A stretch of DNA of 64,000 nt, from positions 7,226,001-7,290,000 of the forward strand of contig NC_056048.1 in assembly GCF_004379255.2 (NCBI RefSeq), written 5' to 3'. Positions 20,881 to 32,636 of this stretch are shown here, piece after piece. Each line of letters opens with the position of its first letter. Position 1 is the stretch's first letter. Below the pieces are notes generated by a model. It was given only the letters and a program-made list of their open reading frames with translations, did no database searches and was not told where the DNA came from. Both the position numbers and the translations under genes were made by a program. The stretch comes from Salvia splendens (taxonomy: Eukaryota > Streptophyta > Magnoliopsida > Lamiales > Lamiaceae).

Positions 20881-22532
20881 TAATAAAGGCGAATTTTTTG
20901 GTTAGAAAAATGCAAATTAAAATTTTAAAATAAATATAAAAGTTTCTAAGATAGAATATTTAAAGAAAGAGAGAACTACATTTTCAGTCTCTAGACATTA
21001 AACTAACATCATTTGCGTTCTCTATGTATCATCAGACTTCCCTAGTTCCATAGATATTGATATAATATCGTTGGAAGAACTTTTGCATTTTTTTACCTAT
21101 ACACCCTCTAGGTTATAAGGGTTATTTATGTCATTTTCATGAGAGCAGAAAACCGTCACTTTGGTTCATTCGTTTCTCTTCAAGTATGTGTCGTGACGGA
21201 GAAATTATTTGCCACATATGTTGATGACGGGGTACAACAGAAACAAAATGTTGTCGAAGTGACGGTTCTTTCTTATGAAAAAAAAACAAATAAATACTCG
21301 TAGCTCTTATATTTTGCAGGTATTTTGGTAAAAAAAGTGTTGAAAATTAGTAAATTTGTTTTAGTGATATTATATCAATATCAAGAGACATCCGATAATA
21401 TTAAAAAAAAAGAATAATTGTGGATGACATTGCAATTATAACTTCCAACTGTGACGAGTATGATGAATGAAAGAGTGAATATGAAGGTAGTATATGATGG
21501 TGGTTGTGTTAGGGTAGGGAGTAAAGAGGAGGGATGCTTCTTTGTGTTTATAGCAGAAATTGGGACATAATGAAGGAAGACACACATGTGCTTCCAACAA
21601 TAACATAAATAATTAATTATAGTATGTGGTACATACATAACATAGCCCACTCCCACGCTCTGCATATTTCACATCTCCAAAACTAATTATTAAATGCTCT
21701 CACTTCATAATGGTCGCATTATTTTATTTGCAGGACATTGGCATTCAATTATCCACATGCTTTGATCCTCTATTCCAATTTATGTTTATTTAATTTATTG
21801 TGTGCTTCATTTAGTCATCTAACTTAATTTGTTGTTTATATGCTCATCCCCCGGTCGCATTATATATAGTACTACATAATAATAATAATAGTATTAATTT
21901 GTGCATTTGGACTTACATATATGTACACATTGAAATAATTCCATACTCATTTTTCAAAAATAGGATACGTATTTGCCATGATCTATGCTAAGTGACAATG
22001 TTGAGGCACTGCAAGACTTTCCTTAACGAGAGATATTGAGTTCAATCTCATACATTTAGTTCATCCTGCACCTTGTAAAATGATGCATCTAGTGGTTCCG
22101 TCTTTGTAATTATTGTAGTACTATTATCTTATATGGTGAATGGTGATGGTATAGTGTTTATATCACAACTATGGTTTTTCATAAAAAAAAAATTACCTTG
22201 GTCGATGGAGACAATAAAAGTTTCTTAAATGGGTTCAGATTCAGGTTTAAGACAACACTTATTTTGGTTGACCCATTAAGTAGGTGGCCCAAAACTACTT
22301 TTTCTATGTCCCTATGCCCCCACTACTAGTAGTTGCCCACGTGACCAACAGCCTATGTTTACAAAACAAAGTTTTACTTCCTTGGATATAGTCCAATAAA
22401 TACACGAGTAAATTTGTTTGTCTGTTTAGAGCAATATAAATTCGTTTGCTTGTTGGTAGTTGTTCAATTGATTTGACGGGGTTTTAACTGATAAGTTAAA
22501 CTAGTTTTAATAATCTGTGACAAATTTAGTTA
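20881..22532. other. Intergenic, nothing recognised
   Basis: AT-rich spacer. Short open frames (for example 21381-21665 minus) lack motifs. No terminal repeats or RNA genes identified. Confidence 0.4.
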
Positions 22533-22809
22533 CTTCCTCCGTTTCTTCATAATTGAGGGACTTTTCGACACGGAGTTTTAGAAAAAAATGTTGGGTGTGT
22601 TAAATAAATAGATAAAAAAGTAAGAGAAAGGAAAATGTAGAGAGAATAAAGTATAAAGTGAATAAAATATAGAGAATAAATTAAAAGAGAGTAAAGTAAG
22701 AAAGAATAAAGTAAGAAAGAGAAAAAAGTTACCATATATAGAAATGACTCAACTATAAAGGAACTTCTCGAAATAGAAAAATGACTAAACTATGAAGGAA
22801 TGAGGGGAG
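22533..22809 (+). mobile_element. Stowaway MITE
   Basis: Ends CTTCCTCCGTTTCTTCATAA and the inverse of CTCCCCTCATTCCTTCATAG, TA on each side, 277 bp. Confidence 0.85.
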
Positions 22810-22935
22810 TACTAGTTATAATTTGTTAAATTCTAAACTAATTTACGAAATACTAGTACCAAATAAATTTACACAAGTGGAGGACAGTATTAAGTATTAT
22901 TGATTTTAAAAGGGGGAAGAAAAACTAACGATTAA

Positions 22936-23635
22936 GGGGCTTCTTGGAATGATGGAATGGAATGGAATGGGTGGGAATGGAATGGAGATGGGGATGAGGA
23001 TGGAACGAAGGTGAGAATGGAATGACAATTTCATTTCATTCTTGTGCTTGGTAAGCACAAGGAATGCAAATGGAATGAAATTGTTATTTCTTGATTGATT
23101 CTATTATTATGTTTGATAACTAAAAATAATATAGAAATAGAATGGAATGAAAGAATAATTAATACGTTGATTCTATCAAATAAAATATATTTAATTTAAA
23201 AATATTTTTACCAAATACTCCATTTTTCTTGTGTGTGTATATGTGGTGTTGTGTATGTACATGTGGCGGTGTGTGTTATATGTGGTGTTGTGCGTATGCA
23301 TATGTGGTGGTAGTGTGTGCGCGCGCATATGTGTTACTCTTTCTCTCTCTCTATTTCAATTATTAAAAATTTTAAGATTTTAATTTTATTATAAAATTAT
23401 GATGATACTAAATATAAATATAATATAAAATAATATTTATATAATTTTGTTAAAATTTAAAATAAGAAAGGAAAATGAAATAGAATGGAATAGTCATTCC
23501 TTAGCTAAATGGATGGAATGATCATTCCAATTAGAATGGTGATTCTTAAGAAAAATATTTACCAAGCAAATGAATGGAATAGAGATAGGAATGTCGTTCC
23601 ATTCTCCCATTCCATTCCATCATAGCAAGTAGGGC
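22936..23635 (+). mobile_element. Tourist/Harbinger-like MITE rich in GGAATGGAAT
   Basis: The left end GGGGCTTCTTGGAATGATGG and inverted right end GCCCTACTTGCTATGATGG are preceded and followed by TTAA. The subterminal regions are built from repeats of GGAATGGAATGG, and the middle has a degenerate TG/GT-rich tract near 23230-23330. 700 bp, no coding capacity. Confidence 0.7.
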
Positions 23636-25616
23636 TTAAGAGCTGAACTTTGCCGCCATGATATTTTTTGGTATAAAATGATATATGGATTTAAATCGTT
23701 GTTCCAAATGAACCAATTACCATTTTCAAAGTTTTCAAAATATGAATTAATGTGACTGAAATAGACAAACCGTTTATTATCTTAATCAGTACTTAATCTC
23801 TCCACCCCCATCGTTAAGAAAATTCCCCGAATAAATATTAATTAGGGAAGAGCAAAAGCTAAAAAGTATCAAGATTTCCAAATAAACAAATAGATAATCT
23901 AAAAAGAATCGATAAAAGTTGTAGATAATTTAATGGATAAAAAGCAACAATAAAAAGACTTTTTTTTGTAATTTGCGGCCCCCATTTGTTTTGTACTACT
24001 ATTATTATTATTTATTGTCGGCAACTTGTTTATTAATATGCGCATATTTCCGCCTCAATCATATACTGAAAAATCAAAGAGAAATTAAATTTCATTTTAT
24101 TTATATGTAATCTCTTATTATACTAGTTACTGTAATAGCTTTTCCGAAATTGTGTATAATTTTATTATCATCATATTATGATATTACATTTAACAAAAAA
24201 TTGGTTGATAAGTGATAATTCGAAAACACCAACATGATGAAAATTTTATATTACAAGTGAATACTATAAATATATTCAATGTTTTACCACGCCTAATTGA
24301 GTTCAAAAAAGAGAAACAAAAAATCTAGTACATCTAAAATCTGCTCAACAAGTTTTTTATCACTGGGCTGAGCCCAGTGGCTGTAGTGGAACAAAATTTG
24401 GGTATTACTTAAAGCCCAATACCCTTTTCATTTTGCCCTTTACATTTTCGGAAAAAAAACAGTGACTTCTATACACAGATTGCAAATAAAGCTTGAAATT
24501 TTTTAGAGAGAAAATAGCTTCATTCCTCTAACTTGGTGTCATTTGTTTTCTTTTCCATGTATTTAAATAACTATATTTTCGTAGATTACTCCTATTTGAA
24601 TAAATATATTAAGATCCCAAATTATTGCTAATAGTTATTCCAAATGCTCACTGTAAGTTGGCTAATAAATAGTAGTAGTACTCAAATAATCAAATTACGT
24701 TGGTTACCACTTTCCACACAATACCCTAATAAAGCCCAGGAATTAAGAGCAAAAATATAAAAATTCAATATAATGCCAAAATAATACCTTTTCCATTCAC
24801 GATTAAATGTTTTATTTTAAAATGAATGTTGTGTACCCTACATATATATAGTGATAACCTCAGTTAGTCAGTTTAAGAATCGGAGGTTCTGATTTTCAAA
24901 AAATTGGAACAATCGGATTTGTAGCAATTTTTCCCTATTTTTGTTATTGATTTTCTCCAATATCCCACATTTTCCCGTAATTTTCTCAAATTTAGGCTAA
25001 AATCGACTATAAACGACTAATTATATTTCCAAAAATTTTAGAACTACACCAATGAAATACACTTTCGATTTAACTATAGACAAACCTCATCCGCTCATGA
25101 CTAAATGATTCATTTGAGAACATGGATTACAAGACTCTGTGAATAAAAATAAATAATTTATAGAATGTGAAATTCGTTTTATATAGTAAATAATTTTATA
25201 AATATGAGAAAAATGAATTAGTTACACTTATTATACGCGGAAGCTAATAAATGAAGCATTTAATTATAAACATTTGAAAATGACAAAACGGATCTTTTAA
25301 TCTCCGGTAAAGTGTTCATATAATTGTGTTTAAGGTTTTTTCCTTCTAAATAATTAGTCGATAGACAACCGACAACAACAAACGTCCACGGTTGATTCGT
25401 CGAGTCAGAAATTGAATTAAATGTATACTACTAAAATAACGAATTCAGTTCGAAGATTTCAAATTTTCTCAAATATCAAGACTCCCTTACTTTCAATTTT
25501 ATTTTTTTGAAAATTTCCTCACTCTCTATCTTCTATTCTTCTGCAAGTTGATTCTTGATCCCCTGTCTGTGTATATTCTAGGGCCCTTTCTATTTTTTTC
25601 CCTCTAATCTGAAAAC
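23636..25616. other. Intergenic, upstream of the M50B-like gene
   Basis: AT-rich, no gene seen. The last few hundred bases should include the promoter and 5' leader of the gene starting at 25617. A short inverted motif (ctgggctgagcccag) stands at 24363. Confidence 0.4.
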
Positions 25617-27578
25617 ATGAAGCCTAACTGGGAGCTGACGAATTGCTGTCAACATGAACAAGTCCGATTTCTAGCAACCATTGGCATTTTCACCGTTGTT
25701 ATTCTTGCTGTAAGTCTTCGTACATATTTTCTCTTGTTTTATTAAACTCCATTGTTGTTATTGGTTTAGATTTGGGTATTAGACGAACATAGGCATTTAG
25801 CTTGATTGCAAAAACTATTAAATTCGTTGTGAAATCTTTCTTGATTTTGAAGCTTTGGCTAAGTCATTCGATCTAAATTTCGTGTATTGAGCTTTGTTAA
25901 TGTGGTATTGTAAAAAAGAATTGGAAGGGATTAAGTAGGATTCACAACTGGCTCTCTCTTACCTGTATTTGGCTCGATCCGGTGTCGATTACGTTGTAAA
26001 GGTTGAAGCTTTTGTTGAAGTTAGGTCACATTTAGAGATCTTTGCTTGAATGAATGCTGGGTTTCTAAGCTTCAAGCATTTCATGGTGGGAATTTTGTGT
26101 GTGTGTTTTGTAATTTTATGCTATATGTACAGCCATTGAATTGGGGAATTAGGATCTTTCTGGATTTTTCGCACTTTGAGAAGCCATTTTTGGTGAAATA
26201 ACTTTCCAGTTTGATCTTCCTGTGGTGATGATGGCAGTTCTGGAGGACATTTTTGCTGACACCTTTTAAGCTCATCACTGTGTTTCTTCATGAAGCAAGC
26301 CACGCGATTGCGTGCAAGATTACTTGTGGCGAGGTAGAAATCTTTCTTAAGCTCAGCATTGCGTAAGGGCTTCTGGTTATATTGACTTAGGAAGTTCAAT
26401 AGACTTTGTGTGTGTTCCTACCGCCCTACAGTGCATTCCTCTTTGTTGAGTCCGAGGCATCTGATATCCCGTTACTTGTAGGTCGAGGGCATTCAAGTTC
26501 ATGCTAACGAAGGTGGCATGACTCAAACACGTGGTGGTGTATATTGGTTGATCTTACCGGCTGGATGTACTTTTTCTATATTATGCTTCTGTTTTTGGTT
26601 AATTTTGATGCATATGCTACATGCCATCTAATCATTTGTGTGGCTTCCTATTACAGACCTTGGATCATCGTTTTGGGGTATGGCTCTCATACTTGCTTCG
26701 ACAAACCTCCTCTCCTCTAGAATCGCTGCTGGTTGTCTTATTCTTTCCCTCTTTATTGTGCTCTTCATTGCACAAAATGTAAGTTTCTTAGAAAATCGTC
26801 CCTGAATTATACTACATCTGTTATGATTTATGAGGATTGACTGACTCATTCAAACGTTGCACAGTGGACTCTACGAGGGCTTTGTATCGGTAAGCCTGTG
26901 AAACATTTTTGTTCTTGAGATGTTGTAATTTCTACAAATTCAAGATATTAATTCTTGGATATTGCGGTTTAATTTACCAGGATTTATTGTTTTTCTTGCT
27001 GTCGTCTGGGTTCTTCAAGAAACAACCAACGTTCGTATCCTTCACTACATTATTCTCTTCATTGGTATAGGCTTACCCATTATATTTGCTGTCTCTTCAA
27101 CCGGCTTTCAATAGATTTTCTTGTGTTTCTCACACATTCTTCTCTGATGGCAGGTGTTATGAATAGCCTGTTTTCCATCTATGGTAGAAATTCGACTTGT
27201 CGCCATCAGTAAATTAAACTCCTCATCACTTGGTGGGACATAATATAACTGTGTTTTATGATGCAGATATATACGATGATTTGATATCTCGAAGGGTTCA
27301 CTCTAGTGATGCTGAGAAATTCGCAGAGCTTTGCCCCTGCTGCACGGGAGTTGGTTGGGGAGTAATCTGGTACGCACGTATACATGTACAGTTTCAAATG
27401 AATGACTGCAAGTTTAATAGGATATGATCAGAAACAACTTAGTAGCCTTAAAATCTCTTATGCTTATGAAGCTCAATGTTTTTCTCTTCTTAAAGAATTT
27501 ACTAATTCTTGTAGGGGAATGATATCCTTACTGTTTCTCTCTGCATCGATATATCTTGGACTCGTCATCTTGTCCTGA
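25617..27578 (+). CDS. Peptidase M50B-like membrane protein
   Basis: Nine exons (25617-25709, 26238-26333, 26482-26566, 26657-26778, 26865-26889, 26981-27064, 27154-27183, 27267-27369, 27515-27578) join in frame to a 233-residue protein. It has about five or six hydrophobic segments, the first at residues 20-31 (TIGIFTVVILA). The HExxH zinc motif is HEASH at about residue 49, in VFLHEASHAIACKITCGEVE, followed by GGMTQTRGGVYWLILPAG, as in plant M50B-like proteins related to site-2 proteases. A short IYDDLISRRVHSSDAEKFAE loop and a Cys-Pro-Cys-Cys precede the last helix. Presumed to be an intramembrane metalloprotease-like protein; substrates are unknown. All splice sites are GT-AG and phases agree, and the length matches the family. 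Confidence 0.85.
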
Positions 27579-28113
27579 GGTGCGTTACCTTGCTGTAATA
27601 TATTCGCCAAAACATATGATGAGAGATTTTAAGTTAACCATGGTAGTTATTCTGATGACCACTGAGAAATGATGCAAAGTTTATGAAATCTTCAACTCAG
27701 AAAATAGTTTAGTTTCGTCCTTATTTGACAATTTCAGTGTTCATTTCTTCAGGGTTGAAAATAATGGAGTTGGCCTATTAAGGATTGCAACAACATTATC
27801 CATACATATATCTCCATAGCAATCAAATTCATTTATTTGGCTGCATCATCAAATTTGATCCTCAAGCTTCGCATTCTAACAAAAATCGAATTATTTTGGT
27901 TCCAATTCTGTCGAATGGTTATAATTTTAGAAATCATTTCCAGATTGTAATATTCAAATTTTATAGTATATGATTCAATGCCAAAACTGGATACAGCATT
28001 TGTTTTAATAAATGTGTTTACAAATTCAACTATCGTCATAAAAGTAAACAAATAATTTAAGGCTCTATTTAGCCCCCAGAACTGATAATAAACTAATCAA
28101 AATTTTTTAATGG
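27579..28113. other. 3' flank of the M50B-like gene
   Basis: Likely 3' UTR followed by AT-rich spacer up to the Harbinger element; nothing else recognised. Confidence 0.4.
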
Positions 28114-28123
28114 TAAGAGCATC

Positions 28124-29169
28124 TAGGGGTGAGCAAAAAAACTGGAAACCGAATATCCGAATCGAACCAAACCGAAATTTTGAAATTCGGTTCGATTATT
28201 TCGGTTTTTCGGTTCGGTTTTGAAAATACAAAAATTTTGATTTTTCGGTTCGGTTCGGGCGAACAAAAAAATCGAAAAACTGAAAAACCGAATTTATTTA
28301 AAACCGGGCCCAAATTAATTATTTTCAGTGGCCCAATTCAATTTTTAAAAAATGGCCAAATCTCCTGCTATACTCCCATCTGTCGGCCTACTCCCTCCTT
28401 ACCACTCCAAAAATCCCCAAATCATCTCAAGTCGTAGATCTCCTACATCTCTCTCATCCCTCTCGTCCCTCTCGTCGACGCCGCAGGGCAGCCGCCCTTC
28501 CCGCGCCTCGCGGCGGCGTCCCGCAACCTCCGACACCACCTTCTCCCCACCTCTCTCCGTCTACTTCACCCCTCCTTCATTTCTCCCTCACAAATCAAAG
28601 TCTCGGTTGAAACGAATAACCCTAACTTCTCTCTCTTCCTCTCAACGAGTCGATCCACTGACCGCCGTTCACCTCGTCCTCAGTCGGCGCCACGGCTGTG
28701 TAGCCGCCTCCCTCGCCGTCCCGGTGCCATCGGAGCAGCGGAAGGGCTTCGCCGTTTCGGAGGTACCGTCGTCAAGCTTGGAAATTAGGAATTGTATGTT
28801 TCTGTATTTGATGAAATTGAATGTTCATTGTAATGCAAAATTGTATGATTGTTGTTTGATAGGAAATTAGGAATTGTATGTTCACAGTAATGTAAAATGC
28901 TATGATTTCATTATTCAGTTACATAGATGTTGTGTAAAATTGATGATTTCTTTGATAAATGTTGTGTAAAATTGTATGATTGCATTTTGGTTCTCGGTTT
29001 TTCATCATTTCGTTTTTTCGGTTTTAGTTCGATTTTTTAGTTCGGATTTCGGATTTCGGTTTTTCGATTTTCGGTTTCGGTTCGGTTTTGATTTTAGCCT
29101 AAATTCGGTTTTTCAGTTTCGGTTCGGTTTGGGCAAAAAACCGAACCGAAACCCGAATGCACACCCCTA
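28124..29169 (+). mobile_element. Non-autonomous hAT element with 8-bp TSD
   Basis: The ends are TAGGGGTGAGCA and, inverted, TAGGGGTGTGCA. The 8-bp direct repeat AGAGCATC flanks it at 28116-28123 and 29170-29177; this TSD is itself the tip of the Harbinger terminal repeat. Near the ends the motif TTCGGTTCGGTTT repeats on both strands. The interior (28350-28870) is C/T-rich and gives a plus-strand open frame without recognisable domains. Confidence 0.93.
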
Positions 29170-29468
29170 AGAGCATCCACAGTGGGACGGGTGTCCCGAC
29201 GGACTTTCCAAAAACACCTCCTGCCACGTCATAAGGACCTCCCACTGCACTGCCACGTCATAAGGACATCTCACTGCCCAATGACGGACATCCACAATAA
29301 TAAAAATTCACAAATTCACCAAATTAAACAATTTACGGAATTAAAATTTCGACACGAATACGGAGAAAATGCAACCACTTTATTTAAAACAAAAAACATA
29401 CATAATTATTAAAATATATATATAGTTAAAAAAAACAATCTCAAGCTTCGACAAATGCCGCCCCTGTC

Positions 29469-30913
29469 TCACTCCTCGTCATCCCCACCGCCAGTCCCGT
29501 CGTCCTCGTTGCTAGTCCCGGCGCCACTATGGGGCAGGGGTTCCATCCCCAAATCGCTTCTCACAGTGTCGATGACATCCTTCAACATGATCTTGTATAA
29601 AGGATCACTCGCTGCATACCACTTGTCCATGGTGTTGAGCATACTCTGCGTTAGCTGCACACGGGCGAGATTGTTGAGCTCGGGAGTGACCAAGGATGAA
29701 GATTCCGATTGGACCTCGTGGGACTCGCTGGCGCTTCCCCTAGCCATTCGCATCGCGGTCTTTTTCCCAACCGGGCGACGACGGCGGGAAGATGATTGAG
29801 GGGTCGGGAACTCTGCCTTGACATCAGGGAGTTCGTGGGAACCGGCATTGCTGCTGTACTCCCTGGAGGCGTTGTTCTTCGTCTGCTTCGGCCAGCCAGC
29901 TTCAACACCCGCACTAAACTTGGCGGAAGTATAGACCTCCCAATATTTGAACTCCCCGAAACGCAACTCACTGTCGGGGTACTGTTGGTGAGACAGAAGC
30001 TTCACATCATCGGCGGACATGCCGCTTGATGTCGTGCGGAGGTTGTTTTGGTAGATGCCGGCAAATCGGCTGAGCTGCCTCCTCAGCCGCTCCCACGGTT
30101 TCCGGCATTGCTCTCCATCGTGAGGCTTCCCACCTGGCGGTTTGAATTGAAGGTAGCTTTGGCTAATGCGCCACCACATTCTGTCGATGTGCTGGTTAGC
30201 CCCGATGTAGGGATCCTCGACTACACCGACCTAGGCCTTTGCCAGCGCGACGCACTCCTCTATGCTCTAGGTGGTCCTCTTTCTCCCGCCGGCTTCCTCC
30301 CCCACCCCCTCGGCCCCCGCCCCATCCTCGTTCCCCGCACGCGAGGACGAGGTAGTGCCCTTGCCCTTCCCTCTCCCTTGCTTCCGCGTCCTCCCTGCCG
30401 CCGGTTGCATCTCAGTGGGAGACTCCCTGACCAGAGATAGTCCCAACTCCTCAAAAGAGAAAGTCTCGATGCCGGTGAACTGAGTCTCCAGAGGAGTACT
30501 CTGTGGGGAATCACTCGACAATAAATCCATGTAGGGGCGATAGACATTGTCCCCAGGTGATTGGGGGACCCCCTGTCTACTCCACCAACAGCGGCAGGCA
30601 TGCCCTGCATCATCCCAGTCATCATCATCCTGGGCCTTTGCGGCATCATCCCCGTCATCGCGGCACTCACCCTGGGCATTTGGGGCATCATCCCACCCAT
30701 CCCTGCACACCACCGGGGGGGGGGGGGAGGGGGGTACATATTGTAGTACCCCTGCCTCATCCCCACCATTTGGGGTTGGGCATCGTTGGCGTCATTCCGG
30801 GCATCATTCCGGACATCGGTGCACTTCCGCCGGCGTTTCCCCCCAATTCTAATGGGAAACATCGGCGTTTGTGTCTTGCTCGTGGCGGGGAAATCACTAT
30901 CGTAGTGCTCCAT
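29469..30913 (-). pseudogene. PIF/Harbinger ORF1, Myb-like, degenerate
   Basis: The start at 30913 (MEHYDSDFPATSK) leads into a Pro/Gly/Met-rich leader read in one frame. Around 30560 (a gattgggggacccc stretch) the coding frame shifts, continuing as NVYRPYMDLLSSDSPQS. Two in-frame TAG codons follow near 30270 and 30230, at the positions of the two conserved Trp of the motif W-S-I-E-E..L-A-K-A-W. After them the domain continues EDPYIGANQHIDRMWWRISQ, KPWERLRRQLSRFAGIYQNN and EFKYWEVYTSAKFSAG to a C-terminus at 29469. It is the same family as the intact genes at 1874 and 39721. Several lesions, so inactive. Confidence 0.8.
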
Positions 30914-30994
30914 TTATGTTCAAAAGAAATGAAAGTATAGAGAGAGAAACTCGTTAAAACAAGTGGTGCGAATGAAATGAAGTTCAACGGGCCG

Positions 30995-31002
30995 TATATA
31001 TA
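30995..31002 (-). promoter_or_regulatory. TATA box of the ORF1 pseudogene
   Basis: TATATATA read on the minus strand, about 85 bp upstream of the ATG at 30913, in the same relative place as in the other two ORF1 elements. Confidence 0.5.
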
Positions 31003-31206
31003 GAGTTTTTTTTAAGAAAAAAAATAAAAATCGGGACGCCCATCGGGAACCCGCAATGGCGGACGTCCCGACGGACGTCATCGGAAATCCGCGGAACTCC
31101 GGTGTCCGCAAGCGATGTCCGCGTCCGCCTCGCGCTCGCCTAATGGCGGACGTCCCGCGCGGACGTTCGGCACGCCGGTCCGACGTCCGCCGCTGGGATG
31201 CTCTTA

Positions 31207-32273
31207 AAGAGGATAGAAACCCAGAATCATATATGATATATCCAAGTCATCATCAGGGTCCTCATCTGAATAAGGTATCTCGTCGTCTGAATCACGAAAA
31301 TAGATTATCTCCCCCTGCCGGAATCCTCTTTCTCGGCACAAATCTGCTCAATGTCACTTCTGCATTAATTGAGAGGTTTCCGATCACCATATATTCGAAT
31401 GTTTTTGCCGTTGCCGGTGAAACAAAAGATTGAGATGATTGTGTGAAGAAAAAAATCCAAGGCTTCACAGAGCAGATCAAGAGAAAGCTCCCTTGATTTT
31501 AACAAATTAGAGCTAATAAGGGAATGTCATAACAAATCATTCACAAATTCAAGATGAATCAATACCTTGATTCTCAAATGGAAGGACCACTTGCGCTCGG
31601 TCGTTTCACTCCTTTTCAGACAACTGTAGACGTGCACACTGGATTCTCCCCTTCTCAAGTTATTACCAATTACCATCAAAGAAGAGGCTCATTGAATTTC
31701 CCCTCGGTCCATCCACTGGTTGAACCATTTGCTCTAAAATAGCGCTCAGTAGCCCGGGCCTCATGCAGATCCGAATGTAACACCCAGAATAAGCTAGAAT
31801 TTTGGCCTTGTAATAAAAATATCAAACTTAGAAGGTATGCATGTTGGATTTATGATCAAGCAATGTGGAATTAAAAAGTGCCATATAACAAGAGGAATCA
31901 ATTTATACAAGTGCTCAGAAACAATAACTTAGTTTCAAGAGACTAATGCTCTCCCTTTTTAGACGTTAGTTGTCATTCTAATTCTGTTAGTTGAAACAAA
32001 ACTACGACAAATATAGAAAGAGACATTCAAAATTATTGACGAATATGTTCGTTAAATAATCAAATCGTAGTAGTATAATTTTATCTTTTCTTGACACCAC
32101 TTAAAATTCAAAAAATCGAAGTTTGGACAATATGTTTGTTCCACTACAAATTTGTAGTTTCCTTTTAACCATTACTCTTTGTCTTGGACCCCAGCCATCA
32201 ACTCACAAATAAAAATATTTGTGGGTCCATTTTGAAAATAACAAAAGATACGAGGGCATGCCCCAAAATATTA
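31207..32273. other. Intergenic between Harbinger and Stowaway elements
   Basis: The first ~300 bp (31208-31440) are less AT-rich and may be older genic or transposon sequence, but no family is recognised. A 62-codon plus-strand frame at 31554-31742 shows no motif. The rest is AT-rich. Confidence 0.35.
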
Positions 32274-32511
32274 CTCCCTTCGTTCCTCTGTAATAGAGGC
32301 GTTTAATTTTCAGCACTCGTTTTGAAAAAATGATAATAAATAATTAAAACAGAGAAAATGTAAATAATAGAAAAAATAATACAGAAAAAACTCTTAACTA
32401 TATTATTTTCTTTTTTACATTATCTTTTTACACTTTAGTAATTTATTATAATTTTTTAAAAATGAGTGCTCAGAGTGAAACGCTTCTAAAGAGAGACAGA
32501 GACGGAGAGAG
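32274..32511 (+). mobile_element. Stowaway MITE in a gene promoter
   Basis: CTCCCTTCGTTCCTCTGTAA at the left and the inverse CTCTCTCCGTCTCTGTCTCT at the right, each bordered by TA. It lies 126 bp upstream of the glutaredoxin-domain start codon, so it may form part of that promoter. Confidence 0.85.
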
Positions 32512-32636
32512 TACCACCTTATTTTTCAAATTTCAGACCGTTGGCCAATAGACAGTGTAGTAACGGTTTTTTCTTACTGTCTTAAAAATAAAAAAACAGA
32601 GCAACATTCTGAAAAAATCACTCTCCCCCAAATCAA

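Larger units (their letters stand above)
28117..31203 (-). mobile_element. PIF/Harbinger element with ORF1 pseudogene, hAT-interrupted
   Basis: The left terminus GAGCATC (28117) is cut after seven bases by a hAT element and resumes at 29171 as GAGCATCCACAGTGGGACGG. The right terminus, read inverted from 31203, is GAGCATCCCAGCGGCGGACG. TAA precedes the left end and TTA follows the right, fitting the TWA target preference but not identical. Without the hAT the element is about 2.0 kb. Its only gene is the ORF1 pseudogene; no transposase. TIR-proximal DNA is CpG-rich (gtcccgacggac and gtccgc words). Confidence 0.8.

Noticed and set aside
28352..28870. 172-codon plus-strand frame inside the hAT element
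   Set aside because: Low-complexity Ser/Pro/Arg peptide from C/T-rich DNA with no transposase motif.
30271..30940. Several long plus-strand frames opposite the ORF1 pseudogene
   Set aside because: They are antisense shadows of a GC-rich coding region; His/Pro/Gly-rich composition mirrors the minus-strand Pro/Gly/Met leader.
31554..31742. 62-codon plus-strand frame with less AT-rich composition
   Set aside because: No recognisable family, no splice or promoter context; may be old transposon debris.
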